A program made the translations under genes and the position numbers. From Candidatus Gastranaerophilales bacterium (lineage in GTDB: Bacteria; Cyanobacteriota; Vampirovibrionia; Gastranaerophilales; Gastranaerophilaceae), in the NCBI GenBank assembly GCA_947626225.1, contig CANQRH010000004.1:160655-224654 (forward strand): DNA of 64,000 nucleotides. The letters run 5' to 3'. The stretch's first letter is position 1, and each line of letters begins with the position of its first letter. The notes under the pieces are model-generated. The model saw only the letters and a list, made by a program, of their open reading frames with translations. It did not search any database and had not been told where the DNA came from. Shown here piece by piece: positions 45,915 through 55,211 of this stretch.

Positions 45915-47804
45915 CTATTTAAATATCCACCAGCCCTTGTTTTTAGGTTCTGTTTTAACAGTGCAGTTATTTGGGTTTTTATTACTTTTTGCGAATACAC
46001 TCTTTGAAAGAGTACTTATATATTTATCGTTGATATGGGCATAATCAAAAAGTACAACACCTTTTACATTCATTTTGCGGGTTTCGTGAATAATCCTTAT
46101 CAAATCTTCATCCGAACCGTTCATGAATGTAACAAACAGACCGGGGTATACGTCGGTATTAGGCGATTTTACCTTGATAACTTCATTCATCATGGAACTT
46201 GCCATTTTAGCATCGCAGGTTAGCAAAAGGGGAGTAAATCCTTTTATATACTCTCTTGTTGTCCAGGTTTTCCAATCCTGTTGCTTACTGTTCAGTGTCG
46301 TAATTCTGTCGGGAAAAATTACCGCACTAATGTATGTATTGGTCTGTCTTCCTAATTGACCGGCTTTTTTCACCATATTAGTAATTTGTTCCTGTCTGTA
46401 TTTGTTCCAATCAGCCCAAATAGCATCTGTTTTTTTGATAAAAATAGGATCTATTCCGTATATTGATTTAAAATCATTTCGTGCCGTTTCGGTGTACCCC
46501 CAGTTTGAGGCTTCGGAAGATGAAAGACTGTTGGGGTATCTGATGTAGTCAATATTAATACCGTCAGGCTTGTATGATGTTATGATTTCTTCCATAAGCT
46601 TGTATAAAAAGTCTTGTACATAAGGATTTGCCGGATCAAGAAAATATCCGTTATGTTCCAGCGGTGCTTTTGAAGGAGTGGTACCGTTGGCATCTTTTTT
46701 GGTCTTATTACCCCAAGAAGGGTTCATGGCAAGGATACTTTTAGGATTGTCGTTGGGGTTCTGGTTGCCTGCGTAAAAGGTTTCAAACCATGTGTGAACT
46801 TTAATTCCGCGTTTATGTGCTTCTTTAATCCATACTGCAAGCGGATCAAATCCCGTGAAATTTTCATTTTGAACCGTAAAGCCGTAAGCTTCCATAGTTT
46901 TGCTCGGAAAGATTGTCTTGCCGTGATAATAAGTTTCAAGAAATACATTATTGATTCCCGCCGAGTTTAGTCTGTTTAATGTTGCCGTAATCTCTGCAGG
47001 CGTTTTCTCCGTCGGTCTGAGCCATACACCTCTGAGTTCATTATTCCTGTACGGAAGTACACTTTTTAAAGCATCATTGGAAGCTTCAATTGCAAGCTTT
47101 GAATATTTTTGAACTTCATCCGGACAACGTCTTGCTTTTTTTACATAATTTTTAGCATCCGTGATGTAGCTGTATGGTACTTTCCAGTTATAATTCGGGT
47201 TAGTGCTGCGATAATATTGTATCATCTGTTCCGCTTCGGCTATTTTTTTCTGGGTTTCAAAAATATAGCTTTCGGATGTTGTGTAAGCGTAAATATCTTT
47301 TGCGTTTCGGTCAATATATATTTTCGTGCCGACTCTTATATTTTTATTTATCCATGTTTTTGCTTTTCCGTGTCCGCTTATTACCACTCCGTCCTGCGGT
47401 ATGACAGAATCCGCTCCGGAAAGTTCAACGACAGTATTGCCTACTACAACTGCTTCCGCTCCGAACTCATTTGTTTTTGTATGTTCGCCTGAAGCCGAAG
47501 TATATATTATCAACTGATTGCTGCCGCGTCCGCCCGGATAATAATTGCCCTGCCTGTTGTTGTATGCATTGGGATCTATTGCATCAATATGATTTTTACT
47601 AAAATTTAGAACTTCTTCGCTTTTTCCCGGGGTATATGATGTGAATACTTCCGGCGGTATTTCCTCCGGCGGAAGGTTAAATTCAAGAGTTTGCTCCGTT
47701 ACCGATAATTTATTGTTATATACGGTAGCATGTTCTTCCGCACCGCATACATTTACCGTAAAAAATAAAATTGCTAAACATGTAATAAATTTTTTTGGTG
47801 ACAT
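45915..47804 (-). CDS. Exported GHL10-type glycoside hydrolase (DUF187 / GH10-like)
   Basis: 629 aa. Signal peptide about 1-22. An N-terminal beta-rich domain (about 85-180, TNEFGAEAVVVG...GVVISGHGKAKTW) precedes the TIM barrel (about 245-600), which begins ELRGVWLRPTEKTPAEI and contains VHTWFETF and the catalytic-region DGINIDYIRYP. GHL10 proteins are predicted to act on cell-wall or exopolysaccharide glycans; YngK is related. SD AGGGAG. Last gene of a three-gene operon with 47810 and 48444. Confidence 0.85.
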   Translation of the reverse strand: MSPKKFITCLAILFFTVNVCGAEEHATVYNNKLSVTEQTLEFNLPPEEIPPEVFTSYTPGKSEEVLNFSKNHIDAIDPNAYNNRQGNYYPGGRGSNQLIIYTSASGEHTKTNEFGAEAVVVGNTVVELSGADSVIPQDGVVISGHGKAKTWINKNIRVGTKIYIDRNAKDIYAYTTSESYIFETQKKIAEAEQMIQYYRSTNPNYNWKVPYSYITDAKNYVKKARRCPDEVQKYSKLAIEASNDALKSVLPYRNNELRGVWLRPTEKTPAEITATLNRLNSAGINNVFLETYYHGKTIFPSKTMEAYGFTVQNENFTGFDPLAVWIKEAHKRGIKVHTWFETFYAGNQNPNDNPKSILAMNPSWGNKTKKDANGTTPSKAPLEHNGYFLDPANPYVQDFLYKLMEEIITSYKPDGINIDYIRYPNSLSSSEASNWGYTETARNDFKSIYGIDPIFIKKTDAIWADWNKYRQEQITNMVKKAGQLGRQTNTYISAVIFPDRITTLNSKQQDWKTWTTREYIKGFTPLLLTCDAKMASSMMNEVIKVKSPNTDVYPGLFVTFMNGSDEDLIRIIHETRKMNVKGVVLFDYAHINDKYISTLSKSVFAKSNKNPNNCTVKTEPKNKGWWIFK

Positions 47805-47809
47805 TTATT

Positions 47810-48457
47810 CTACTCCCTGATAATGTTATAATATTCGGATTTGTCATATCCTGATTCATTTAAAAGTCTGATTTTTTCCTGTAGAGCAGAATCGGGCTTT
47901 ATTGAATTTGATATCTCATAAAATTTTTTTGCATTTACTAAATCCGCAAATTTTTCATATATTACCGCAAGTCTTATATTTAAATCATATCGGTTGTTTA
48001 ATCCGTTATTGTATGCGGTGTTGTAATATTTCAGAGCTCTTTTATAATCATTGCGTTTATAATAAAACTCTCCGAAGTAAAAATTAGCGTACGGATCCAA
48101 TGCATTCAAGTTTGTTGCTTTATAGAAATTTTCTTTGGCAAGTCCGGTTTTATTTTTTTCGTCATAAATTCTGCCGAGCTGAACATAAGGTCTTATTGCG
48201 GTATTGTCGATTTTGGTCAATAAATAATATTTCCCCGCCGACAGATTGAGCCAATTTTCTTTTTCGCTTTGTTCTTCCGCTTTTTGATACTTTTCAAAAA
48301 AGCTGTCCGCTTCTTTTCCGATTTCATAGGCATCAAGCTTGGAATAATCAAAGAAAACGGAATTTTTTTCAATCTTACCCGACTGAAAAGCTTGTGATGA
48401 ATTAACACATAACAAAGTAACAAACAGTAATATGAATATTTTTTTACAGGTCATCAT
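47810..48457 (-). CDS. Exported TPR protein
   Basis: 215 aa. Signal peptide about 1-23 (CKKIFILLFVTLLCVNSSQAF). Three or four TPR-like units from about residue 60 to 200 (YVQLGRIYDEKNKTGLAKENFYKA, YANFYFGEFYYKRNDYKRALKYY). Periplasmic scaffold is the likely role. The start overlaps the upstream gene's stop, and the stop is 5 nt before the GHL10 gene. Confidence 0.8.
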   Translation of the reverse strand: MMTCKKIFILLFVTLLCVNSSQAFQSGKIEKNSVFFDYSKLDAYEIGKEADSFFEKYQKAEEQSEKENWLNLSAGKYYLLTKIDNTAIRPYVQLGRIYDEKNKTGLAKENFYKATNLNALDPYANFYFGEFYYKRNDYKRALKYYNTAYNNGLNNRYDLNIRLAVIYEKFADLVNAKKFYEISNSIKPDSALQEKIRLLNESGYDKSEYYNIIRE

Positions 48458-48764
48458 ATCTTGGAGTTGTACGTATTTTGTGGTCGTTCATAAACGAATG
48501 ATCATCGACTGAGGGATCAATCCACATGTATAAACGTCTGATAAAATTAACTGTAGGTTTTTTGTAATATTCCATCTCTGCAGGTTCTTCAAGGGGTTCT
48601 CCGTTGACTGTCGCAACAGTTTTTTGAACCGCATTAATTGCTGCGGGAGAGTATCCGTGATACTGAAGATAATCCCTGCTTATAGCATCTTCGGTTGTCA
48701 ACTCCGCAAATGCGGGCATTGTAAATAGTACAGCTAAACCTATAATCGCAATTTTCTTTTTCAT
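48444..48764 (-). CDS. Small exported hypothetical protein
   Basis: 106 aa. Cleavable signal peptide (MKKKIAIIGLAVLFTMPAFA, about 1-20). The mature part of ~86 residues is polar, with Tyr/Asp/Pro, and unrecognised. SD AGAGGT. First gene of the envelope operon with the TPR and GHL10 genes. Confidence 0.75.
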   Translation of the reverse strand: MKKKIAIIGLAVLFTMPAFAELTTEDAISRDYLQYHGYSPAAINAVQKTVATVNGEPLEEPAEMEYYKKPTVNFIRRLYMWIDPSVDDHSFMNDHKIRTTPRYDDL

Positions 48765-48843
48765 TTTTACCTCTGTATTATTATATTACTTTTATCTCAG
48801 GATACAAAAATATTATAAAATCTTTACAATATTTGCACATATA

Positions 48844-49899
48844 TTATATGGATGATTTTCTTATAATTTCATCCAGTTTTTCAAGGATTTCATTTTCTTT
48901 CACTCTGGCGATAATTTCGCCTTTTTTGAAAATATAACCTTCTCCTATCCCGCCTGCGATGCCGAAATCGGCATTTTTAGCTTCTCCCGGACCGTTTACC
49001 GCGCATCCCATTGTGGCTATGGTAATAGGCTTGTCAAGGTCTTTAAAACGTTCTTCAACTTTTTTTGCAAGCTCAATCAAATTTATTTGGGTTCTTCCGC
49101 ATGTCGGGCAGGAAACAAAATTAACCCCTTTTTGCCGTAAATTCAGGCATTTTAAGATTTCAAACCCTGCAGTTACTTCTTCTGCCGGATTTTCGGTCAG
49201 AGAAACTCTGATTGTATCCCCGATACCTTCGGACAAAAGTGTTCCGAGCCCTGCCGCCGATTTTATCAATCCGCCTCTCAATGTTCCGGCTTCGGTTATA
49301 CCAAGATGCAGCGGGTATGGTATTTTATCGGATATTAATCTGTATGCTTCAATCGTTGTGGGAACATCTGATGATTTTAAAGATACCTTTATAAGATCGA
49401 AATCCAAATCTTCAAGAATTTTGATATGCCTTAGGGCGCTCATTACCATCTTTTCTGAAAGCGGCAAATCCGTCTGTGCTATGTCTTTTTCCAAAGAACC
49501 GCCGTTTATACCTATTCTAATGGGAATATTCTGCTGTTTGGCAAGTGCGGCTACTTTTTCAATGTTTTCTCTTTTTCCTATGTTGCCGGGGTTTAGCCTT
49601 AAGGCATTTATTCCGTTATTTATGCATTGAATTGCCAGTCTGTAATCAAAGTGGATATCCGCAATGACGGGAAGGGGACTTTTTTTGACAATTTCTTTTA
49701 TTGCTTCCGCGGCATCTTTATTCAAAACTGCAAGACGTATAAGCTCGCAGCCTCTTTCGGCAAGTTCACTGATTTGATTTAATGTTGAATTTATATCCCT
49801 TGTGTCTGTATTACACATGGACTGAACGCTTATGGGGGCGCCTGCGCCTATTTTAATATTTCCGATTGTTAATTCTTTTGATTTTCTTCTTTTTATCAT
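48844..49899 (-). CDS. ispG: 4-hydroxy-3-methylbut-2-enyl diphosphate synthase IspG
   Basis: 351 aa, the single-module bacterial form. It performs the penultimate MEP-pathway step with a 4Fe-4S cluster held by Cys of SCPTCGRTQ and a third Cys in MGCAVNGPGEAK. The N-terminal barrel has SVQSMCNTDTRD and ADIHFDYRLA. No SD: an extended TGaTACAAT lies 6 nt before the ATG, so a leaderless mRNA is predicted. Divergent from the phosphoesterase gene. Confidence 0.96.
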   Translation of the reverse strand: MIKRRKSKELTIGNIKIGAGAPISVQSMCNTDTRDINSTLNQISELAERGCELIRLAVLNKDAAEAIKEIVKKSPLPVIADIHFDYRLAIQCINNGINALRLNPGNIGKRENIEKVAALAKQQNIPIRIGINGGSLEKDIAQTDLPLSEKMVMSALRHIKILEDLDFDLIKVSLKSSDVPTTIEAYRLISDKIPYPLHLGITEAGTLRGGLIKSAAGLGTLLSEGIGDTIRVSLTENPAEEVTAGFEILKCLNLRQKGVNFVSCPTCGRTQINLIELAKKVEERFKDLDKPITIATMGCAVNGPGEAKNADFGIAGGIGEGYIFKKGEIIARVKENEILEKLDEIIRKSSI

Positions 49900-49928
49900 A
49901 TTATAATTGTATCACAAGGAGGGTTTTA

Positions 49929-50663
49929 ATGAAAGTTGCAATTTTATCCGATATACATGCTAATATGCAGGCGCTTGATGCGGTTATGGCGGATTTGAAA
50001 TCTAAAAATTGTGAAAAAGTTTTTTGTCTCGGGGATATTGCCATGGCCGGACCGCAGCCGAGAATGGCTGTTGATTTTGTAAGAGAGCAAAAAAATTGGA
50101 CGGTAATTCAAGGAAATACAGATAAATTGATTGCGGATTTTTCACCTCAAATTATTGAGGATGTAAAAAATAAATTTCCCGTAATGGCTAAAGCATTGGT
50201 TGATGATGTTTATATTCTTGAAGATGATAAAAAAGCATATCTTAAAGCTTTACCGGAAAAATATGAACTTGAGCTTGAAGGAGTCAAAATTCTTCTTGTT
50301 CACGGTTCGCCGAGACGCAATAACGAGGACATACTTCCTGATATGCCTTTAAATATAATTGAAGAAATGACAGCCGGTGTTGATGCGGATGTCATTTTCT
50401 GCGGACATACTCATGTTCCATGCGGTTATCAGACAAATAAAAAACAAACCGTGGTTAACGTCGGAAGTGTCGGCCGTCCGATGACATCCGAACCTAAAGC
50501 TTGCTATGTTATTGCCGATTTCCAAAACGGCGGATTCTCAATTGAACACAGATTTACGGATTATGACAGAGAAACTGCCGCTGAAATTGTAAAACTGCGC
50601 GGTTTCGACGGATGTGAAACACTTGCCGAGATGATTCTTCATCCGAAACAAAGGCATGCTTAA
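49929..50663 (+). CDS. Calcineurin-like metallophosphoesterase, YfcE/MJ0936-like
   Basis: 244 aa. All five metallophosphoesterase blocks are visible: SDIHAN (D8, H10), CLGDIAMAGP, GNTDK, HGSPRR and FCGHTHVP. Such enzymes hydrolyse phosphodiesters with two metal ions; the physiological substrate is unknown. SD AAGGAGGG. A longer in-frame start at 49866 lies in the divergent promoter region and is not used here. Confidence 0.9.
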   Translation: MKVAILSDIHANMQALDAVMADLKSKNCEKVFCLGDIAMAGPQPRMAVDFVREQKNWTVIQGNTDKLIADFSPQIIEDVKNKFPVMAKALVDDVYILEDDKKAYLKALPEKYELELEGVKILLVHGSPRRNNEDILPDMPLNIIEEMTAGVDADVIFCGHTHVPCGYQTNKKQTVVNVGSVGRPMTSEPKACYVIADFQNGGFSIEHRFTDYDRETAAEIVKLRGFDGCETLAEMILHPKQRHA

Positions 50664-50732
50664 AAAAAATAGCCGTAAAAGGTAATGATTTTTTTGCGTG
50701 CTTAGCTAAAAATATCCGCAGGAGGTAAAACT

Positions 50733-51032
50733 ATGCCTGAATTTTCAACACCTTTTGCGGGAAATAAATGTGACAGAAACTTATCTGACAAAGAATTGAT
50801 AAGAGCAATAAGATTCAGTATTGCTTCGGAATTTGAAGCAATTCAGCTCTATGAACAACTGAAAGATTCAATTGAAAATGAAAATGCAAAAAAACTTCTT
50901 GATGAAATTGCCGAAGATGAAAAAGTTCATGTAGGGAACTTTTTACATCTTTTAAAAATTCTTGCTCCGGAAGAAAAAGAGTTCTATAAGCAAGGCTCAC
51001 AAGAAGCTCAAGATATTTTAAATAAAAATTAA
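50733..51032 (+). CDS. Ferritin-like/rubrerythrin-domain protein
   Basis: 99 aa. Two helices with the first Glu and ExxH pair of a ferritin-like di-iron site (ASEFEAIQLYEQL, AEDEKVHVGNFLHLL). A short rubrerythrin-fold protein without the rubredoxin domain, possibly a dimeric di-iron protein or an encapsulin-type cargo. Excellent SD (GCAGGAGG). Confidence 0.8.
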   Translation: MPEFSTPFAGNKCDRNLSDKELIRAIRFSIASEFEAIQLYEQLKDSIENENAKKLLDEIAEDEKVHVGNFLHLLKILAPEEKEFYKQGSQEAQDILNKN

Positions 51033-51036
51033 TATA

Positions 51037-51065
51037 TTGCATAATATGCAAAAAAGATTTATAAT
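51037..51065 (+). promoter_or_regulatory. Leaderless promoter of the 153-aa gene
   Basis: TTGCAT (51037-51042), 17-nt spacer, TATAAT (51060-51065), 6 nt to ATG 51072; no SD. Confidence 0.65.
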
Positions 51066-51071
51066 AATCCT

Positions 51072-51533
51072 ATGAAAAATTATTATAAATATATTGCAGT
51101 GTTTATTATTTCATTAGTTGTGGTTGGTTTATTTTTCGCTTTAAGATCGTATCAGATTAAAAAATTATCTCTTGAAAGTGAAAATATCTGCCAAAACGAT
51201 GAATTGGTCGCAAGACTTATTGTACGTAACGTAAATCCTTTTTCAAAATTTAAGTATTTGAAAAAGAGAAATACGGATTGCAAGGTAATGCTTATTACCA
51301 ATAAAGATGATGCTATCTCTATGCAGCCTCCGTCATTCTGTCAGGGACTTGATGCATCGACAAATTCGGTAACGATGCTTGTTTATGCTTATGTTCAGGA
51401 GATGTATGACAGAGAAACCGCATCTAAAGAACTTAAAATGATGGTTGATCTTATGACTCCGTATAATTATTGCACCGAATATATTAATGATGTCGTTATG
51501 CTTATAAAATTGAAGAAACGCTACGGGCTGTAA
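51072..51533 (+). CDS. Hypothetical membrane-anchored protein
   Basis: 153 aa. One N-terminal membrane helix (about 7-25) then a soluble domain with four cysteines (ENICQND, NTDCKVM, PSFCQG, YNYCTEY) that could form disulfides outside the membrane. Not recognised. Its own promoter has the leaderless arrangement. Confidence 0.7.
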   Translation: MKNYYKYIAVFIISLVVVGLFFALRSYQIKKLSLESENICQNDELVARLIVRNVNPFSKFKYLKKRNTDCKVMLITNKDDAISMQPPSFCQGLDASTNSVTMLVYAYVQEMYDRETASKELKMMVDLMTPYNYCTEYINDVVMLIKLKKRYGL

Positions 51534-51594
51534 AAGATTAGACTTGTCAACCGTCCTGTTGTAATGTATCATTTGCATAACAGGGAGAGTGTTT

Positions 51595-52329
51595 ATGAGT
51601 TCCGACACAGAAAACGATGAAATTGAGGCTTGCAGGGAGCTGTATATTGCTACGCTTACTCATGATTTAAAAAATCCGGTTCAAGCCCAATTAATGAGTT
51701 TAAAAATGTTGACTGAAGGAGTATTCGGAGAACTTAACAGAGAACAAAAAGAAATTGTTGCAATGATTACCGAATCGGCAAACTATATGTATGAGATGCT
51801 GTATTCCATTCTGACAACTTATAAACTTGATAACGGCGTAATAAAATTAGATAAAAAATTCTTTACTCCCGAAGGACTGCTTCATAAATGTATTAATGAA
51901 GCCAAAACTCTTGCAATGAATAAAAATATATCAATTATAAAAGAGGTTAAGGTTAAAAATTTGCAATTATATGCTGATGAAAACGAATTGCGCAGAGTTA
52001 TCACCAATCTTATAAATAATGCGTTGAATTACGCGTATAAAGATTCAAAACTTATAATCAGCATAAATTATGCGGACGGTAAAATAATATTCGGGTTTGA
52101 AAATTCAAGTCCCATAATACCTGAAAATATTCAAGAACAGATATTTGAAAAATACGTAGCCGGTGCCAAAAATTATAAGACACTGGGTATAGGTTTAGGC
52201 TTGTATTTTTCGCGCAAAGTTGTGGAAGCTCACGGCGGAAGAATTTATCTTCAGGCAAACGGGACGAGAAATAAGTTTATATTTGAAATTCCCGTAAGAG
52301 AAGATAAAAATGCTTCCGTTATATGGTGA
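51595..52329 (+). CDS. Soluble sensor histidine kinase
   Basis: 244 aa with no sensor or membrane segment. HisKA with phosphoacceptor His23 in LTHDLKNPVQ, N-box NLINNALNYA and G2 box GIGLGLYFSRKVVEAHGG are intact. The G1 region ENSSPIIP lacks the usual Asp-x-Gly. ATG 51595 preferred over the GTG at 51589 (SD GGGAG). No response regulator is adjacent. It overlaps the convergent glycosyltransferase gene by 11 nt. Confidence 0.85.
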   Translation: MSSDTENDEIEACRELYIATLTHDLKNPVQAQLMSLKMLTEGVFGELNREQKEIVAMITESANYMYEMLYSILTTYKLDNGVIKLDKKFFTPEGLLHKCINEAKTLAMNKNISIIKEVKVKNLQLYADENELRRVITNLINNALNYAYKDSKLIISINYADGKIIFGFENSSPIIPENIQEQIFEKYVAGAKNYKTLGIGLGLYFSRKVVEAHGGRIYLQANGTRNKFIFEIPVREDKNASVIW

Positions 52330-53131
52330 CTTTTGCGGTTTCATTGAATATTTTATTAAATATGCCGGATAAAGTATTTTTTCTTTTAAGAATATCTTCA
52401 GCGGATAATGTTTTGTATTCTTTCGGCATCCAGGAATTGTGGAGAACTATCAATCCTGATGTGTGTTCCAGCGCATAATCGGTAAAATCCTCTTTTATAT
52501 AAAACCTGCTATAACCGTTTGGTAAAGCTTGTTTATATTTTGAACGATTTTCTCTTTTATCCCAGGTAATTTCGGGAAATGCATTATCAATATTTAACGG
52601 ATAATATTTTTTATTATTTTTGGTTCGAAAGTAATGCCTTAATATTATAGAAAAATAATGCCGGTCCATCATTTCATTTGCTTGTACGGGAAAATGAATA
52701 AATAAGAAATTAAAAAACAGCTTATATTTTAAAATTCTGCATTTGATTTTTTTAATCCAGCATTTCATAATTTTAGAATGCGGTTTAGCTTTAAAAACCG
52801 CTATTCTGTTTTTAAAGCCTATTAGTTCCGAATCTTTATCAAACATTTCAAGAACATTTTCATTTGTTACAATAACATCCGCATCAAACCATATTCCGCC
52901 GTGTTTTTCCAAAACTGCCGCACGGATTGCCTGCGTCTGCTGCGGTATTGTAAATTTTTCAAATAATAATGGCGAATAAAAATTTTTTCCAATCCATTGT
53001 TCATAATTAGAATAGTTTAAAATAACTATTTCGTAATCCGGAAGGAATTTTTTCCAGCTTTCAATACACAATTTAATATAATCGGGCATATTGTCCGCCG
53101 GTTCCCAAAATGTAAAAATTCTTTTTTGCAT
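52319..53131 (-). CDS. Glycosyltransferase family 32-like (capsular polysaccharide synthesis)
   Basis: 270 aa. Begins KRIFTFWEPADNMPDYIKLCIESWKK and has the DXD-type metal/nucleotide-sugar site in KHGGIWFDADVIVT (Asp at about 98/100). The GGIWFDAD core is typical of OCH1/GT32-like bacterial capsule transferases. Start at 53131 because GGAG lies 6 nt upstream; the ATG four codons earlier overlaps that SD. Last of a GT8-GT2-GT32 operon. Confidence 0.85.
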   Translation of the reverse strand: MQKRIFTFWEPADNMPDYIKLCIESWKKFLPDYEIVILNYSNYEQWIGKNFYSPLLFEKFTIPQQTQAIRAAVLEKHGGIWFDADVIVTNENVLEMFDKDSELIGFKNRIAVFKAKPHSKIMKCWIKKIKCRILKYKLFFNFLFIHFPVQANEMMDRHYFSIILRHYFRTKNNKKYYPLNIDNAFPEITWDKRENRSKYKQALPNGYSRFYIKEDFTDYALEHTSGLIVLHNSWMPKEYKTLSAEDILKRKNTLSGIFNKIFNETAKVTI

Positions 53132-53178
53132 GTTATTCTCCATGGCTTATTAAATTACTTTTATAGTTTTAAAATTTA

Positions 53179-54180
53179 TCAATATATTACCGGTTTTTTG
53201 ATATTTTTTCTCAAATTGGAAAAAACTTTTATTTTGTAATAGTTAGTTCTTTTAATTTTATCATAATCATCCGATAATACGTCTTCAAAAAATTGATATT
53301 CAACGGGATGATAAAGATTTTTATCTCTGCGGATATATGTTTTTGCACGCTCAAAATATTCTCTTATATATTCATAAAGTTTCTTGTCATAAGTATTATC
53401 AGAAAATAATATAAAATCTTCTGGAAACAAGCGGATAGAAGTATTATTTCCTATTTTTATGTATGAATCTAAAACTAAATTAAATATTTTAAACAAATTA
53501 AACATACTTTCATTTTGTTTATTTGATAATGAACCAGTTATACTGGTGTTTCTAATGCAATAGTGATATGCCGAGCCATAAAATTTATAAATTTTGTCGG
53601 TGTTCATATATGCATTAGGAGTAAAATACATATCTTCATATATATATCCTTCGGGAAAGTTCAAATTATTTTTTTTTATAAACTCTGTTTTAAAAAGTTG
53701 AGACCAAGCTGACCACATAATATTATTTATTGCATCTTTAGCTTGAACAAATTCTTCTTTTAAGGGTGATAAATTCCCGAAAAAAAGCGGTTTGGAGTCT
53801 TTATCTTCAAAGTCTCTTATTACATTGGTATTTACAACAATATCGGAATTGCTTTTCAAAGCAGTGCCAATAATCTTTTCAATATAATCTTTATCAATCC
53901 AATCGTCGGAGTCGGTAAAATATATGTAATCGCCTGTTGCTGCATTTATACCGCTGTTTCTAGCTGCAGAAAGTCCGCCGTTTTTCTCACGATTGATTAT
54001 TTTTATCCGAGAATCTTTTTTTGCATATTCATCTGTAACAACGGATGATTTATCGGGAGAGCAATCGTTTACGCATATGATTTCCAAATCGGTATATGTT
54101 TGATTTATTATACTGTCCAGACATCTCGGTAAATATTTTTCAACGTTATATACCGGAATGATTACTGAAATTTTACACAT
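53179..54180 (-). CDS. Glycosyltransferase family 2
   Basis: 333 aa. GT-A fold family 2: ISVIIPVYNVEKYLPRCLDSIINQT at the N-terminus, ICVNDCSPDKS, the NGGLSAARNSGI helix and the DXD region FTDSDDWID at about residue 92. Translationally coupled to the upstream GT8 gene (TAATG overlap). Paralogous to 61699-62622. Acceptor unknown. Confidence 0.92.
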   Translation of the reverse strand: MCKISVIIPVYNVEKYLPRCLDSIINQTYTDLEIICVNDCSPDKSSVVTDEYAKKDSRIKIINREKNGGLSAARNSGINAATGDYIYFTDSDDWIDKDYIEKIIGTALKSNSDIVVNTNVIRDFEDKDSKPLFFGNLSPLKEEFVQAKDAINNIMWSAWSQLFKTEFIKKNNLNFPEGYIYEDMYFTPNAYMNTDKIYKFYGSAYHYCIRNTSITGSLSNKQNESMFNLFKIFNLVLDSYIKIGNNTSIRLFPEDFILFSDNTYDKKLYEYIREYFERAKTYIRRDKNLYHPVEYQFFEDVLSDDYDKIKRTNYYKIKVFSNLRKNIKKPVIY

Positions 54181-55109
54181 TAGCCATTCTCCTTTTTTGA
54201 ATGCGTGGAATTTATTATATTTCTTATACGGAGTTGTAACTGATTTTTATATTTACATTTATGTAATATATCATTATAAAATTCAGTCAGTTTAGCATAT
54301 TCCCAAAAATCTTCAAAATTATTAATTTTGATTTTAGTTTTCGGAGAATAACGCCATGGCTTATCACCTGTATTATAATGTCTTAAAATAATATTGTTTG
54401 CGGCTTCTTTTTCTTGTGTCATATAATTAAATTTTTTATCCAAAATTTTATAATTGTTGTTAAATACAATATTTAAAATATCTTGATCTGCCCATTTTAA
54501 AATATTTCGATATCTCTTTTCGGTTTCAAACAACTTTTCACAAATATTATCTTCAACCCATTTTTTATTATTAATAAGTAAAACTCCCGCATTAAAATAA
54601 TTGTGATTTTTATCTAATTTTAATGTATCTATACGTTCTATATTATTATTTTTATCCTCGAAATCTTCCGGAATAGCCCCTAAGGTATAATTTTCAATAT
54701 CTTGCCCGAATAATAAATCTATATCATCAAGAGCTATTATATCTACGTCAAGATAAATTAATTTTTCAATATCGGGTTTTATTTTAGAAATGAGAAAACG
54801 ATTATATGTGGAAATTGTTACGTGCGGACATTCTGTTTTGTAATCAATACTTGATAAAGCCTCATCTGTGTTTATTTTTATAAATTCTACCGAAAAGTTA
54901 TTAAACTGCTTTTTTAACTCACAAATTTTATTTTGATTTTCTTGACTTATTCCGCCGTCAAGAACGTAAAACTCGCAAAAAGACTTTGTATTGTCACAAA
55001 TTGACGCTATCGTTGTTGCAACAAAAGGCGCATAATTATTATCGGATGATAAAAATATCGGAACACTGTTTTTTATATTAAAATTATTTATATCCCCGCT
55101 ACTTATCAT
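54180..55109 (-). CDS. Glycosyltransferase family 8 (LPS glycosyltransferase type)
   Basis: 309 aa. GT8 features: PIFLSSDNNYAPFVATTIASI, the YVLDGGIS strand, the DXD site LIYLDVDIIAL, and the late HYNTGDKPW motif that helps bind the sugar nucleotide. Usually transfers glucose or galactose to LPS or capsule. No SD; TATTAT lies about 8 nt before the ATG. Paralogous to 62619-63500. Confidence 0.92.
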   Translation of the reverse strand: MISSGDINNFNIKNSVPIFLSSDNNYAPFVATTIASICDNTKSFCEFYVLDGGISQENQNKICELKKQFNNFSVEFIKINTDEALSSIDYKTECPHVTISTYNRFLISKIKPDIEKLIYLDVDIIALDDIDLLFGQDIENYTLGAIPEDFEDKNNNIERIDTLKLDKNHNYFNAGVLLINNKKWVEDNICEKLFETEKRYRNILKWADQDILNIVFNNNYKILDKKFNYMTQEKEAANNIILRHYNTGDKPWRYSPKTKIKINNFEDFWEYAKLTEFYNDILHKCKYKNQLQLRIRNIINSTHSKKENG

Positions 55110-55211
55110 AAACTTATATAATATTAAATCAAAAACTTAAAAATGCAAATAAAAAATAAAGAGGCTGGCAAATTAAATATTATGTGATATAATTAATCCG
55201 TCAGATTAATT

